Shown: one piece after another, positions 8,997 through 16,682 of the stretch | Position numbering within the stretch: the first letter of the stretch is position 1 | Layout of the letters: the number at the start of each line of letters is the position of its first letter | DNA from: Ruminococcus sp. UBA4385 | Lineage (GTDB): Bacteria > Bacillota_A > Clostridia > Oscillospirales > Ruminococcaceae | Assembly (NCBI GenBank): GCA_002391065.1 | Contig: DGRP01000035.1 | Span: 1 to 27,616 of the forward strand | Length of the DNA stretch: 27,616 bases | Direction: 5' to 3' | The notes under the pieces: model-generated | What the model saw: the letters and a program-made list of their open reading frames with translations, nothing else | What the model was told of the DNA's origin: nothing | Database searches by the model: none | Made by a program: the position numbers and the translations under genes

Positions 8997-9377
8997 TCAT
9001 TTTCTGTATGCCAATACTACCGCCACAGCGTAGTCACCGTCATGGCTTAAAGATACCGAAAAGCCGAAGTCCTCGGCGGCCTGTTCTGCCTTTCCGCTGA
9101 GGATAAGATACGGTGCTCCGAGCTCATCTCTCAGGCATTCTACCTCGGTAAGCTCAAACTCCCGAACCCCTGTCCTGAGTGCCTTTGAAAAAGCCTCCTT
9201 TGCAGCCCAGTTAGCCGCCATTGAGTCTGCCGGGTCTTTCTTTAACGAGAAATACTCCTGCTCCCTCGCCGAAAACACCCGCCTTACAAAGCTTTCCTTT
9301 GCAATGCTCCTTCTCATTCTGCCGATCTCAACTATATCAGTTCCCACCGAGAACGGCGCATCTATCCTATTCTTCAT
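8997..9377 (-). CDS. acpS: Holo-[acyl-carrier-protein] synthase
   Basis: This 126-residue enzyme transfers 4'-phosphopantetheine from CoA to acyl carrier protein. The motifs are in order: VGTDIVEIGRM (D14 as metal ligand), RVFSAREQEYF, and AANWAAKEAFSKAL (K60, E61), then SLSHDGDYAVAVVLA at the end. The start is not certain: ATG 9377 gives the usual length but has only a weak ribosome site, and an in-frame TTG at 9401 is possible. It overlaps the end of the upstream membrane-protein gene by 11 bases, which suggests translational coupling. Confidence 0.95.
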   Translation of the reverse strand: MKNRIDAPFSVGTDIVEIGRMRRSIAKESFVRRVFSAREQEYFSLKKDPADSMAANWAAKEAFSKALRTGVREFELTEVECLRDELGAPYLILSGKAEQAAEDFGFSVSLSHDGDYAVAVVLAYRK

Positions 9378-9921
9378 CGTCTTCGTTCTTGAACTCTTCA
9401 AGAAGCTTTACTGCGTCTTTTCTGATCGGTGCAGGCAGAGCCTTGACTATCAGTGTGAGCATTTCTGCCTCGGGAGTGAAAATAACAGTTGTGTTTCCAA
9501 GCGACTTATGCTTGAAGCTTATATAGTAGTCATCAAGCTCGCTGTTATTTGCACTTGCAATTACAAGAGTGTGGTCATCGGGCACTTCAAAGCCGTCACT
9601 GTCCTTGCCTATTGCTGTGACTGTCTGACACTTGAAGGTCACAAGGCGCTTTCTTGAGCGCTGTGCAATTATCTTGTCAATATCGACCTCTCCGTTTGTG
9701 AAGATATACTCATACTCCAGATCCATTCGTGTTGTAAGCTGATATCCTCCGAAGAGTGCCAGTCCTGCAAGGAGCACTCCTATCATCATAATATACGTTC
9801 CCATCAGAAACATAAAGCAAGCAGCAGCCAGCGCCACACTCGCTACCATAAGCAGATACTTAGATGTTTTCTCTCTCTGTGACAGTTCCTTGCGAACTAT
9901 CTGTTCCTTAAAGCTATCCAT
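9367..9921 (-). CDS. Small two-TM membrane protein, probably DUF6106 family
   Basis: This 184-residue protein begins MDSFKEQIVRKE. It has two close hydrophobic segments (about 22-40 and 43-63) and then a soluble domain with EYEYIFTNGEVDIDKI and RSRKRL. That arrangement matches what I recall of DUF6106 in Clostridia; the function is unknown. The soluble part resembles a PH-like or beta-rich sensor domain, but this is a guess. ATG 9921 has AGGAGG with good spacing. It is the first gene of the leftward run and overlaps acpS. Confidence 0.75.
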   Translation of the reverse strand: MDSFKEQIVRKELSQREKTSKYLLMVASVALAAACFMFLMGTYIMMIGVLLAGLALFGGYQLTTRMDLEYEYIFTNGEVDIDKIIAQRSRKRLVTFKCQTVTAIGKDSDGFEVPDDHTLVIASANNSELDDYYISFKHKSLGNTTVIFTPEAEMLTLIVKALPAPIRKDAVKLLEEFKNEDDEE

Positions 9922-9951
9922 TTTTGTCCTCCTGAAAAAATATCTTTGTAT

Positions 9952-9980
9952 ATTATAGCACATTCCGCACAAAATGTAAA
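9952..9980 (-). promoter_or_regulatory. Promoter of the DUF6106-acpS-nnr operon
   Basis: Leftward TTTACA (9975-9980) and TATAAT (9952-9957) are separated by 17 bases. The predicted start lies about 25 bases before the coding start. Confidence 0.8.
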
Positions 9981-10028
9981 GCCTTGATCTAAGATCGTTC
10001 ACAGCAGGGGGACTTGTAAAAAAACAGC

Positions 10029-10057
10029 TTTACTTTTTTTATAAACTGTGGTATAAT
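10029..10057 (+). promoter_or_regulatory. Promoter of the 10087-11762 operon
   Basis: TTTACT (10029-10034) and TATAAT (10052-10057) are separated by 17 bases. This promoter diverges from the leftward promoter at 9952-9980; the -35 boxes are about 50 bases apart. Confidence 0.75.
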
Positions 10058-10086
10058 TCCATAAGAGAGATTCGGAGGTGCGGAAG

Positions 10087-10656
10087 ATGGAAAATGAGTT
10101 TCAGCTTTGTCAGGGTGTGAATGTTGATAACACCGACAAGCTATGCTCGGTGATAGTGACCGAAAATGACGGCTTTACAGGCTCGCTGTCGGCGGAGCTG
10201 ATTGCTCCTGCGGTTAAGGCTTTCCTTGATAAAGTGCCCGAGCCCGTGTTTTTCTTTCTGGAGCTCCCCGAGGATATAGATGACTACTCCCTCTACTACC
10301 TTGACAACTGCACCCGTGAGGTAGCTTATGCAGTAATGAAGCGCTTCGGCGAGCTGCTTGTTCAGGACGGTGTTTCACGCTTCGGCTTCGGGTCAAACAA
10401 AACGGGCGAGGAGCTTTACTTCAAGGATTATCAGGAGTTTATGCTCTACAGTGAAGAGCCCGAGCGCTATCTTGAGGGGCTTAAAAAACTCGGTACAAAA
10501 ATATGTGATAAGCGTGATAATGCAATTTTCCTCGGCGACCTTATCAGCAAGAAGAACGAGGGTGTGCTCACTGAGGTTGAGCTTAACGGCGAGACTGTGT
10601 TTGATATTCCCGAGGCTCTCGAAGAGGCAGGAATGTACCGCAGTGAAGCTGAATAG
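10087..10656 (+). CDS. Uncharacterised cytoplasmic protein
   Basis: I do not recognise this 189-residue acidic protein. It has no signal peptide or membrane segment. It carries aromatic-rich stretches (VFFFLELPEDIDDYSLYYLDN at about 55-75) and a mixed alpha/beta pattern; I find no catalytic motif. ATG 10087 has GGAGG 8 bases upstream. A GTG nine bases earlier overlaps that ribosome site and is rejected. It is the first gene of an operon with a histidine phosphatase (8-base gap) and pyrophosphatase, so a link to phosphate metabolism is possible but unsupported. Confidence 0.75.
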   Translation: MENEFQLCQGVNVDNTDKLCSVIVTENDGFTGSLSAELIAPAVKAFLDKVPEPVFFFLELPEDIDDYSLYYLDNCTREVAYAVMKRFGELLVQDGVSRFGFGSNKTGEELYFKDYQEFMLYSEEPERYLEGLKKLGTKICDKRDNAIFLGDLISKKNEGVLTEVELNGETVFDIPEALEEAGMYRSEAE

Positions 10657-10664
10657 GTGAGTCT

Positions 10665-11216
10665 ATGCTTTACATAATGAGACACGGTCAGACTGACTGG
10701 AACGTGAAATTTAAGCTTCAGGGGCGCACTGATATTCCCCTGAATGATAACGGCAGAGATATGGCAAGGCAGGCACATGATGAGTATCTGAACGTGCATT
10801 TTGACATCTGCTTCTGCTCTCCCCTAAAAAGGGCGAGGGAAACCGCCGAGCTTCTGCTTGAGGGCAGAGATGTCCCGATAATCATTGATGACAGGCTCAG
10901 AGAAATGAGCTTCGGCATTTATGAGGGAAAGGAAAACGCCATTGAAGATACCGACAGCCCGATATATACCCTTTTCCATGACCCTGAGAACTATAAAACT
11001 CCTGTCGAAGACGGAGAAAGCTTTGATGAGCTTTTCGCAAGAACGGGCGAGTTTCTGAGAGATACCGTGAAGCCTCAGCTTGACAAGGGGCTTGATGTGC
11101 TGATAGTGGGGCACGGGGCAATGAACTGCAGTATAATATGTCAATTGAACAATGTACCGATAAGTGAATTCTGGAGTGCAGGGATAGAAAACTGCAAGCT
11201 GAAAAAATTACTATAA
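10665..11216 (+). CDS. Histidine phosphatase family protein (phosphoglycerate mutase-like)
   Basis: This 183-residue protein has the signature YIMRHGQTDWN with R6-H7-G8, where H7 is the phospho-accepting histidine. FKLQGRTDIPLNDNG, SPLKRARETAELLL and LREMSFGIYEG (general acid region) follow, and then IVGHGAMN with H150. It probably hydrolyses a small phosphoester; the specificity cannot be read from sequence. Its length fits the phosphatase subgroup better than the cofactor-dependent mutase (about 230-250 residues). It is the middle gene of the operon, with a TAGGTGAG ribosome site. Confidence 0.93.
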   Translation: MLYIMRHGQTDWNVKFKLQGRTDIPLNDNGRDMARQAHDEYLNVHFDICFCSPLKRARETAELLLEGRDVPIIIDDRLREMSFGIYEGKENAIEDTDSPIYTLFHDPENYKTPVEDGESFDELFARTGEFLRDTVKPQLDKGLDVLIVGHGAMNCSIICQLNNVPISEFWSAGIENCKLKKLL

Positions 11217-11231
11217 ACTGGAGGTCTGAAT

Positions 11232-11762
11232 ATGAACATCTGGCATGACATTAATCCAAAGAGGATCACAAATGAGCTTTTCACAGCCGTCATTGAGATA
11301 AGCGAGGGCTCAAAGGTCAAGTATGAGCTTGACAAGGAGACAGGTCTACTGCGTATGGACAGGATACTTTACACCTCGACCCACTATCCTGCAAACTACG
11401 GCTTTATCCCACGCACCTACGCAGAGGACGGCGACCCTCTCGATGTGCTGGTGCTCTGCTCGCAGAAGCTGGCTCCGATGTCGCTGGTGGATTGCTTCCC
11501 TATCGGAGTTATCATTATGCTTGATAACGGTGCCGCTGACGAGAAGATAATCTGCATACCCGAGAACGACCCGACCTACAATGTCTACAGGGACATCTCC
11601 CACCTGCCGAAGCATATCTTTGATGAGATGTCGCATTTCTTCTCGGTATATAAGGCACTTGAGCATAAGGACACCGTAATCGACGATGTCAAGGGCTGCG
11701 AGGAAGCGAAAAAGATCATCACAAGCTGCATTGACCGCTACATAGAGAGCTTCTGCAAGTAA
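11232..11762 (+). CDS. ppa: Inorganic pyrophosphatase, family I
   Basis: This 176-residue enzyme hydrolyses pyrophosphate and so drives biosynthetic reactions. The family I signature EDGDPLDVLVL is at 65-75, with metal-binding D66, D68 and D71. YPANYGFIPRTY comes before it. The C-terminal part VYKALEHKDTVIDDVKGCEEAKKII is typical. GGAGG lies just upstream of ATG 11232. Many Firmicutes use a family II enzyme instead, so the family I type is worth noting. It is the last gene of the operon and is followed by a strong terminator. Confidence 0.95.
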   Translation: MNIWHDINPKRITNELFTAVIEISEGSKVKYELDKETGLLRMDRILYTSTHYPANYGFIPRTYAEDGDPLDVLVLCSQKLAPMSLVDCFPIGVIIMLDNGAADEKIICIPENDPTYNVYRDISHLPKHIFDEMSHFFSVYKALEHKDTVIDDVKGCEEAKKIITSCIDRYIESFCK

Positions 11763-11800
11763 GCAGCGAGCCCGCTGCGCCGATACGCAGTATAAAACAG

Positions 11801-11830
11801 AAAGTCCACACCCGAAAGTGTGGACTTTTT
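11801..11830. terminator. Bidirectional terminator between ppa and the Thr-rich lipoprotein gene
   Basis: A perfect 11-bp stem (AAAGTCCACAC with GTGTGGACTTT) has a CCGAAA loop. It runs into T on the right and into a T-rich tract when read leftward. A second small hairpin, GCAGCG-AGCC-CGCTGC, precedes it at 11763-11778. Confidence 0.9.
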
Positions 11831-11852
11831 ATATTTGCGTATTATACTGAGA

Positions 11853-12734
11853 TCAAGCCTTGAAGCCGGGGCACTCGATAACGTTGCCACTCTCGTCCTC
11901 AAATCTGAGGTCTGCGATATAGAAGCAAGCGTCATTCGGGATAGACCATCTCATAATTGTGAGATACTGAGCAGAATCTGTATCAGCGAATACAGCGTCA
12001 GGCTTGATACCGGGTCTCATAACGAGCTCATAGCTGCCCCACTCAGAAACCCACTCTGCCTCGCCGAACTCATAAAGCTGGTTCCAGCCGAGGGAATCCT
12101 CTGACTCACCGGGCTGTGTGCAGAAAGCACCCATGAAGTTACCAGGAACAAGAGCCTCGGAGCCGTCATCAGCAACGAAGTTTCCAACTGCCTTAGTTAC
12201 AACATCGCACTTAACTGTGAAGACCTTAGGCAGGTCAGCGGTGTGACCCTCAAAGAGCTTAGCCATGTTGAATCTGATCTTAGGAATCTTATAAGCCTCC
12301 ATATCCTCGTCGAAGTCCTTAACAGTAACCTTCATCATAGGAACGCCTGCAACCTCTTCGATCTCGAAGTCACAGTTAGACTCATCATTCTCAAAGTTCT
12401 GCTCTGCCATGCAAGCAAGACCGTAATCCTCAGCAGACTTGCCTACCTCGAATGTTACGGAAGCACCCTCATAGTTAGCAAGAGTTGCGGGCATCTCGGA
12501 AATATCCTTAGGAGCCTCAGCCTCTTCGCCGCCCTCTGCTGTAGACTCAGCAGGAGCCTCAGTTGCAGCTGTAGTAGTTGTTGTAGCCTCAGTAGTAGTT
12601 GTAGTCTCTGCAGTAGTAGTTGTTGTCTCAGCCTTGGAAGACTCAGTCTTTGAAGAGCTGTCAGAATCTCCGCAGGCAGTAAGCATAGCTGCTGTCATTG
12701 TGAGAGCAAGAATGCTTGCAATTACCTTTTTCAT
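11853..12734 (-). CDS. Thr-rich-linker surface lipoprotein, function unknown
   Basis: This 293-residue protein has a lipoprotein signal with LTAC (C21). A low-complexity linker of Ser, then Thr, Glu and Ala, covers about 22-80. It ends in a globular domain of about 210 residues. That domain is rich in beta-type stretches and aromatic residues and ends with FYIADLRFEDESGNVIE, a pattern seen in jelly-roll carbohydrate-binding domains; I infer a possible glycan-binding role but do not recognise a named family. ATG 12734 has GGAGG 8 bases upstream, which decides against the ATG seven codons earlier. The Thr/Glu linker style is common in Ruminococcus. It has its own promoter and terminator. Confidence 0.82.
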   Translation of the reverse strand: MKKVIASILALTMTAAMLTACGDSDSSSKTESSKAETTTTTAETTTTTEATTTTTAATEAPAESTAEGGEEAEAPKDISEMPATLANYEGASVTFEVGKSAEDYGLACMAEQNFENDESNCDFEIEEVAGVPMMKVTVKDFDEDMEAYKIPKIRFNMAKLFEGHTADLPKVFTVKCDVVTKAVGNFVADDGSEALVPGNFMGAFCTQPGESEDSLGWNQLYEFGEAEWVSEWGSYELVMRPGIKPDAVFADTDSAQYLTIMRWSIPNDACFYIADLRFEDESGNVIECPGFKA

Positions 12735-12794
12735 TTTAATAACCTCCAATTTCATACTCGGTCAAAGCCTGACCGATACCAATTTACATTTTGT

Positions 12795-12823
12795 ATTATA
12801 TCACAATAAACGCCCATTTTCAA
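12795..12823 (-). promoter_or_regulatory. Promoter of the Thr-rich lipoprotein gene
   Basis: Leftward TTGAAA (12818-12823) and TATAAT (12795-12800) are separated by 17 bases. A 6-bp hairpin (12759-12775) lies in the leader before the ribosome site. Confidence 0.8.
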
Positions 12824-12850
12824 TATCCTATTTGCACAATTAATAACCCT

Positions 12851-12883
12851 GTTTTCGTATACTTTCCACAGAAAACGATTACT
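12851..12883. promoter_or_regulatory. Candidate cre/LacI-type operator upstream of the Thr-rich lipoprotein gene
   Basis: GAAAACGATTACT at 12871-12883 matches the core of the CcpA cre consensus (G-N-A-A-N-C-G-N-W-N-N-C-W) but lacks its leading WT. An opposed GTTTTC at 12851-12856 makes a spaced inverted repeat with GAAAAC at 12871-12876. The site lies about 45 bases upstream of the -35 box. Confidence 0.4.
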
Positions 12884-12922
12884 TTTTCCTACAAATTGAC
12901 CAAAATCTAAAGAAATAAGCGC

Positions 12923-12952
12923 AAAAAAAGAGGCCCCCCGAAGGAGACCTCT
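12923..12952 (-). terminator. Terminator of the Ser/Thr-linker surface protein gene
   Basis: Read leftward, a 10-bp stem containing AGAGG/CCTCT and two G-U pairs closes a TTCG tetraloop and is followed by seven T. Confidence 0.9.
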
Positions 12953-12974
12953 GAATTGTATTACCCAATAGAGA

Positions 12975-13946
12975 TTACTTTCTCTTAGTAACTACGAGAG
13001 CTGCACCTGCAAGTGCGATACCTGCAAATACGAGACCTGCTGTAGCACCTGTAGCTGCTGTCTTGTCGGTAGCATCGCTTCCGCCGCCGGCTGCTGATGT
13101 TGTGCCTGTTGTCTTGGTTGTGCCGCCTGCATTGTTTGCAGTAGATGTTGTGCCTGCCTTGCTGCTGTCGTCAGCCTTCTTGGAGCTCTCATCGTCAGCC
13201 TTCTTGCTGGAAGAATCTGTAGGAGCAGCGGAAGAATCAGTGTTGCCGCCCTCAGCTGCTGCACCGTCATAGATGTTGCCTGTGGAGCTCTTTACAGTTG
13301 CTGTTACCTTAGCATTTGTAAAGTGACCAACCTGAATGTTGAAGCCCAGTGTAGATGTTCCGTCCTCGTTCTGACCGAACTCAGCTCCGCCTGCATCAAC
13401 TGCTGCCTGAATGTCAGCACCTGTGTAGGTGTATGTGAATGTGTGAGCACCTGTGTTTACAAACTCAGACTCCTCGTGCTCGCCAAGACCATCATTGATC
13501 TCTGCGTGTGTGCAGGTATTAATGCTCTGTGCATCATTTGCGAATACATTGAATACCTGATATACATTCTCCTCAGCAGCTGCATCAGGATCGTCAGCGT
13601 GCCACTCAACCTTTGTAGCATCGTCCATCTCGATAGTGAAGTCAATTGTGATAGCGGAAAGATCAGCATCTGTCAGAAGAATCTGTGCCCACTGACCGTT
13701 GAACTTTACTTCACCGCAGTCCCACTTGTTAAGATCTGTAGCGCCCTTCTTAACCTTAGGAGTAACGCCGTCGTCCTCAAACATAAACTTGATAGGTGTC
13801 TCCTCCTGGTCAGCAGGAGCCTTACCTGTCCATGACTTCTGTACTGTGTACATATAAGCCTCAGAAGTAGCTGCACTTACCGGGATAGCCATAGAAGCAA
13901 CCATTGTGAGAGCTGCTGCCGAAGCCATTACTTTAGAAAATTTCAT
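12975..13946 (-). CDS. Exported membrane-anchored surface protein with Ser/Thr linker
   Basis: This 323-residue protein has a Sec signal peptide with cleavage near VSA (about residue 25) and a beta-rich domain at about 26-225. A Ser/Lys/Asp/Thr linker covers about 230-290. A C-terminal hydrophobic segment ending TKRK is preceded by DKTAATGA. That tail has the layout of a sortase signal but lacks a true LPXTG, so it may be a variant signal or a plain membrane anchor. I do not recognise the N-terminal domain. ATG 13946 has GGAGGG at good distance. The gene has its own promoter and terminator, and its composition resembles that of the neighbouring surface-protein genes. Confidence 0.82.
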   Translation of the reverse strand: MKFSKVMASAAALTMVASMAIPVSAATSEAYMYTVQKSWTGKAPADQEETPIKFMFEDDGVTPKVKKGATDLNKWDCGEVKFNGQWAQILLTDADLSAITIDFTIEMDDATKVEWHADDPDAAAEENVYQVFNVFANDAQSINTCTHAEINDGLGEHEESEFVNTGAHTFTYTYTGADIQAAVDAGGAEFGQNEDGTSTLGFNIQVGHFTNAKVTATVKSSTGNIYDGAAAEGGNTDSSAAPTDSSSKKADDESSKKADDSSKAGTTSTANNAGGTTKTTGTTSAAGGGSDATDKTAATGATAGLVFAGIALAGAALVVTKRK

Positions 13947-13987
13947 AGTTTTTCCCTCCAAATTTTAATATCAATAGATTGTACCTT

Positions 13988-14005
13988 GAATTGGGTATTC
14001 AATTC
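13988..14005. repeat. Perfect inverted repeat in the leader of the Ser/Thr-linker gene
   Basis: GAATTG-GGTATT-CAATTC is a 6-6-6 inverted repeat. It lies between the -10 box at 14014-14019 and the ribosome site. It could be an operator or a leader hairpin. Confidence 0.5.
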
Positions 14006-14013
14006 TAAGAGTA

Positions 14014-14042
14014 ATTATAACAGAATTATCACAAAAAATCAA
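14014..14042 (-). promoter_or_regulatory. Promoter of the Ser/Thr-linker surface protein gene
   Basis: Leftward TTGATT (14037-14042) and TATAAT (14014-14019) are separated by 17 bases. Confidence 0.75.
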
Positions 14043-14119
14043 GTGTTTATCACAAGTTTTTCAAAAAAAAATGTTGTAAATTCTGCCGATTTTATCTCCA
14101 TTCTTTTGGTGATTAGTAA

Positions 14120-14134
14120 CAGAAAACGTTTACT
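14120..14134. promoter_or_regulatory. Candidate cre/LacI-type operator upstream of the Ser/Thr-linker gene
   Basis: CAGAAAACGTTTACT differs by one base from the site at 12869-12883 (CAGAAAACGATTACT). It lies about 80 bases upstream of the -35 box and just before the terminator of the VWA gene. Confidence 0.4.
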
Positions 14135-14149
14135 TGACCTGCAAAGCAG

Positions 14150-14173
14150 AAACCCTCGCAACAGCGAGGGTTT
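14150..14173. terminator. Terminator of the VWA protein gene
   Basis: A perfect 10-bp stem (AAACCCTCGC with GCGAGGGTTT) has a 4-base loop. Read leftward it follows the VWA stop by a few bases and runs into CTGCTTT. Confidence 0.8.
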
Positions 14174-14181
14174 ATGAATTA

Positions 14182-16533
14182 TTAATGCTCCTGAACCAGC
14201 GAGAATGACACGCCAACCTGCTTGCCCTCATAAGTAGCAATGTACTCAGAGCCTGTGCCCTCAAGTGTCGGAGTTCCGTCTTCGGACACCGAAAGGATAG
14301 CCTTCGGGAGCTTTTCAAGGTAGAGCTCCTTGGTCTCGCCCGGATAGTTATTATCATAAACCTGAAGCATATACTTTCTGTGGCACTCGGAATCCTGCAC
14401 AAGGCCGATCACATTTACCGTATGGGTATCGTCTATCGTTGTAACCACGGGAATTCCAAGGCTGAGCTGCTCAACTATCAGGTCGAACTTATCCTCGCCC
14501 TCGTTGAGGTTAAACTCATCTGCACTGTCGTCCCACTGCATAGCATTGAGCCTGTACAGGCACTTTGCGAACTCAGCATCGTTTTTTGAATAGCCCGAGT
14601 CTATCTTCTTCGAGCCGTTTGCAATATCAAGCGAGAGAAGCTGAACATCTTTCCATGTAAGGTTTGCGCCCTCGATCTCAGTCTTTACAGGTACCCAGCC
14701 CTTGTTCTTGCAGTCGAACTGGTAATCCTCCTTGACCATAAGGGTATCTCCGCCCGAGGTAAAGTCAAGGTACTGCTCTACATCAGCATACTTATCTGAA
14801 AACAGCTTGCAGTCAAGGCTGTGAAGCTGTATCCTGTTCTCATAGGACTCAGCGATCTTTGTTCCGCCGAGGTCATAGCCTGCCGCCTTAACCTTGATGT
14901 CGCTCTTATCGGCAGGTTCGATATCACCGAGCGAGAGCTGAACATTTCCGACATACCAGTCTCTTGCAAGCACTGCCATACCGAAGTCAACGCTTGCAGT
15001 AGTGGTCGTTCTGAAATTCTTGAACGAGAAGCCGTTGGTCTTGGGGTCAAAGCCGGTATTATAAAGAGAATAGCCCTTTATTGAATCATCATTGTTCTTG
15101 AATTCAACTATATCATAATTGAGAGTGGTAACTATCTGCTTGTAAACATCATCAAGAGCGTTCGCATCGGAAGCATTGTAATACTTACCGTCAGTCTGCG
15201 AAGCCATTTCCTGAAGCCATGCTCTGTCTATATCACGGCCGAGACCTATTGTCAGCACTATGATATTCTTCTCTCTTGCCGCCTCAGCGATAGTTTCAAT
15301 AGAGACAGGGTTGCTCTCATCGGACTGTCCGTCTGTGAGCATAACGATAATATTTCTGTACTTTCCGCCGTCGGAGTTATCAAACTCATCAATGCAGTTC
15401 ATAAGAGCAGTCTGGCTGTGAGTTCCATCGAAGAACTCATCAAGCTCTCTTATACCCTCAAGCGTATCGTAAAGCTGCTCTCTGTCGGTAGTGAAATCAG
15501 CCATTCTGCTGTAGCTTCCCGTAAACTTGCTGATACCTACAAGATAGTCATTGTCAAACTTGTTTATAAGGTTTTTGGTAAAGTCAATTCTCTTGAACTC
15601 AAGGTCATTCTCGGGCGAGGTCGGGCAAAGCTCAACAGGATACATCGAGCCCGAGTTGTCTATAAGGAAGTTTACCCTTGTGGTAGGCTTCTCGTTAGCT
15701 GTCTCCTCAACACCTACAACGTAAGTGCCGAGTATCGCAATATCGGCTGAAACAGTTCCTGCCGCCTTATCAATTACCGAATCGACCTTTGTATAAGTAG
15801 TTTTCTCCGAGTCAAACCTCAGCACTGTCAGCCCGTCAAGCGAATAGCCTGCACGGTCAAGCTTATCCTTGTCGATCTTGAAGCTTATATTCGCCTTGCT
15901 GAACTTATGGTCGCTGTAAGCATCATAAGCAGTGGACACAATACTCGTATTAGCGGAGATACCGAACAGATCAAGCTGAGACATAGTAACGCTCGCAACG
16001 TTAGCATCGCCCTCAACAGTCAGAGTACACTCGCCTATCGAACGCTCGATAGAAACAACTCTTTCGCTGTCCTTTGTTTTTCCGTCAGTCATAGCAGTTC
16101 TCGGATCAAGCCCTGCCATAAGCTCATAGCCGTCATACAGACCGTCGCCGTCAGTATCGGGCTTTGTGGGATTGGTTCCGACTTTTATTTCGTCACCGTC
16201 TATCATGCCGTCGCCGTCAGTGTCCTCTCCCTGAACATTCAGCGTCTGCTTGATTTCCTCAGCATTATTAACACCGTCTCCGTCCCAGTCCTCTGCGTCA
16301 TAGAACTCAGTCTCCTTGAACGTAGTACTTATATCAAGCTTCGAGATAACCGACTTTGCCATAGCTATCCTGTTATCACGGCTGACTTTAATACCGATCA
16401 GCACACAAACTATTATCAGCGCGCCAAGCACCGATGCCATAGTGATCAGCATTATTTTCTTTTTGCGCTTCGCCTTCTCCACGCTCATGATGAAAGCGTC
16501 GCCAGGGTTCATATTAAGGTTTTTCCTTGCCAT
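14182..16533 (-). CDS. Membrane-anchored von Willebrand factor A protein with calcium-binding repeats
   Basis: This 783-residue protein has a short Lys-rich cytoplasmic N-terminus, one membrane segment (about 28-49) and a large outer part. Three calcium-binding Asp repeats of thrombospondin type 3 style are at about 82-93, 104-115 and 126-137 (DWDGDG, DTDGDG, DTDGDG). The VWA domain (about 285-470) has an intact metal site: DNSGS at 292-296, Thr near 371 and D401 in LTDGQSD. After 480 the family is uncertain. Near the end, DDTHTVNVIGL and YDNNYPGE resemble the His/Asn half of papain-like peptidases, without an obvious matching catalytic cysteine. An adhesion or protein-interaction role at the cell surface is likely. 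ATG 16533 has AAAGGAGA upstream. Confidence 0.88.
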   Translation of the reverse strand: MARKNLNMNPGDAFIMSVEKAKRKKKIMLITMASVLGALIIVCVLIGIKVSRDNRIAMAKSVISKLDISTTFKETEFYDAEDWDGDGVNNAEEIKQTLNVQGEDTDGDGMIDGDEIKVGTNPTKPDTDGDGLYDGYELMAGLDPRTAMTDGKTKDSERVVSIERSIGECTLTVEGDANVASVTMSQLDLFGISANTSIVSTAYDAYSDHKFSKANISFKIDKDKLDRAGYSLDGLTVLRFDSEKTTYTKVDSVIDKAAGTVSADIAILGTYVVGVEETANEKPTTRVNFLIDNSGSMYPVELCPTSPENDLEFKRIDFTKNLINKFDNDYLVGISKFTGSYSRMADFTTDREQLYDTLEGIRELDEFFDGTHSQTALMNCIDEFDNSDGGKYRNIIVMLTDGQSDESNPVSIETIAEAAREKNIIVLTIGLGRDIDRAWLQEMASQTDGKYYNASDANALDDVYKQIVTTLNYDIVEFKNNDDSIKGYSLYNTGFDPKTNGFSFKNFRTTTTASVDFGMAVLARDWYVGNVQLSLGDIEPADKSDIKVKAAGYDLGGTKIAESYENRIQLHSLDCKLFSDKYADVEQYLDFTSGGDTLMVKEDYQFDCKNKGWVPVKTEIEGANLTWKDVQLLSLDIANGSKKIDSGYSKNDAEFAKCLYRLNAMQWDDSADEFNLNEGEDKFDLIVEQLSLGIPVVTTIDDTHTVNVIGLVQDSECHRKYMLQVYDNNYPGETKELYLEKLPKAILSVSEDGTPTLEGTGSEYIATYEGKQVGVSFSLVQEH

Positions 16534-16559
16534 CAGCAGAATTCTCCTTTATAATGTAA

Positions 16560-16585
16560 TAAAAGGCGGACTACCCCTATCCGCC
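16560..16585 (-). terminator. Terminator-like hairpin in the leader of the VWA gene
   Basis: Read leftward, GGCGGA, a 9-base loop and TCCGCC are followed by TTTTATT. It lies after the promoter at 16604-16632 and before the ribosome site, so it could act as an attenuator. Confidence 0.6.
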
Positions 16586-16603
16586 CATAGTTCTACATTT
16601 ATA

Positions 16604-16632
16604 ATTTTATCACCTGCACATAATTATTTCAA
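16604..16632 (-). promoter_or_regulatory. Promoter of the VWA protein gene
   Basis: Leftward TTGAAA (16627-16632) and TAAAAT (16604-16609) are separated by 17 bases. Confidence 0.65.
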
Positions 16633-16682
16633 TAAACAATTATGAACACTCTTTCAATTTTCTGCTCAGGCTTAATACTTTA

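Noticed and set aside
13323..13835. Long reading frames opposite the surface-protein genes (also 15907-16554 and 22932-23546)
   Set aside because: They are antisense to well-supported genes, lack ribosome sites and have cysteine-rich or low-complexity translations.
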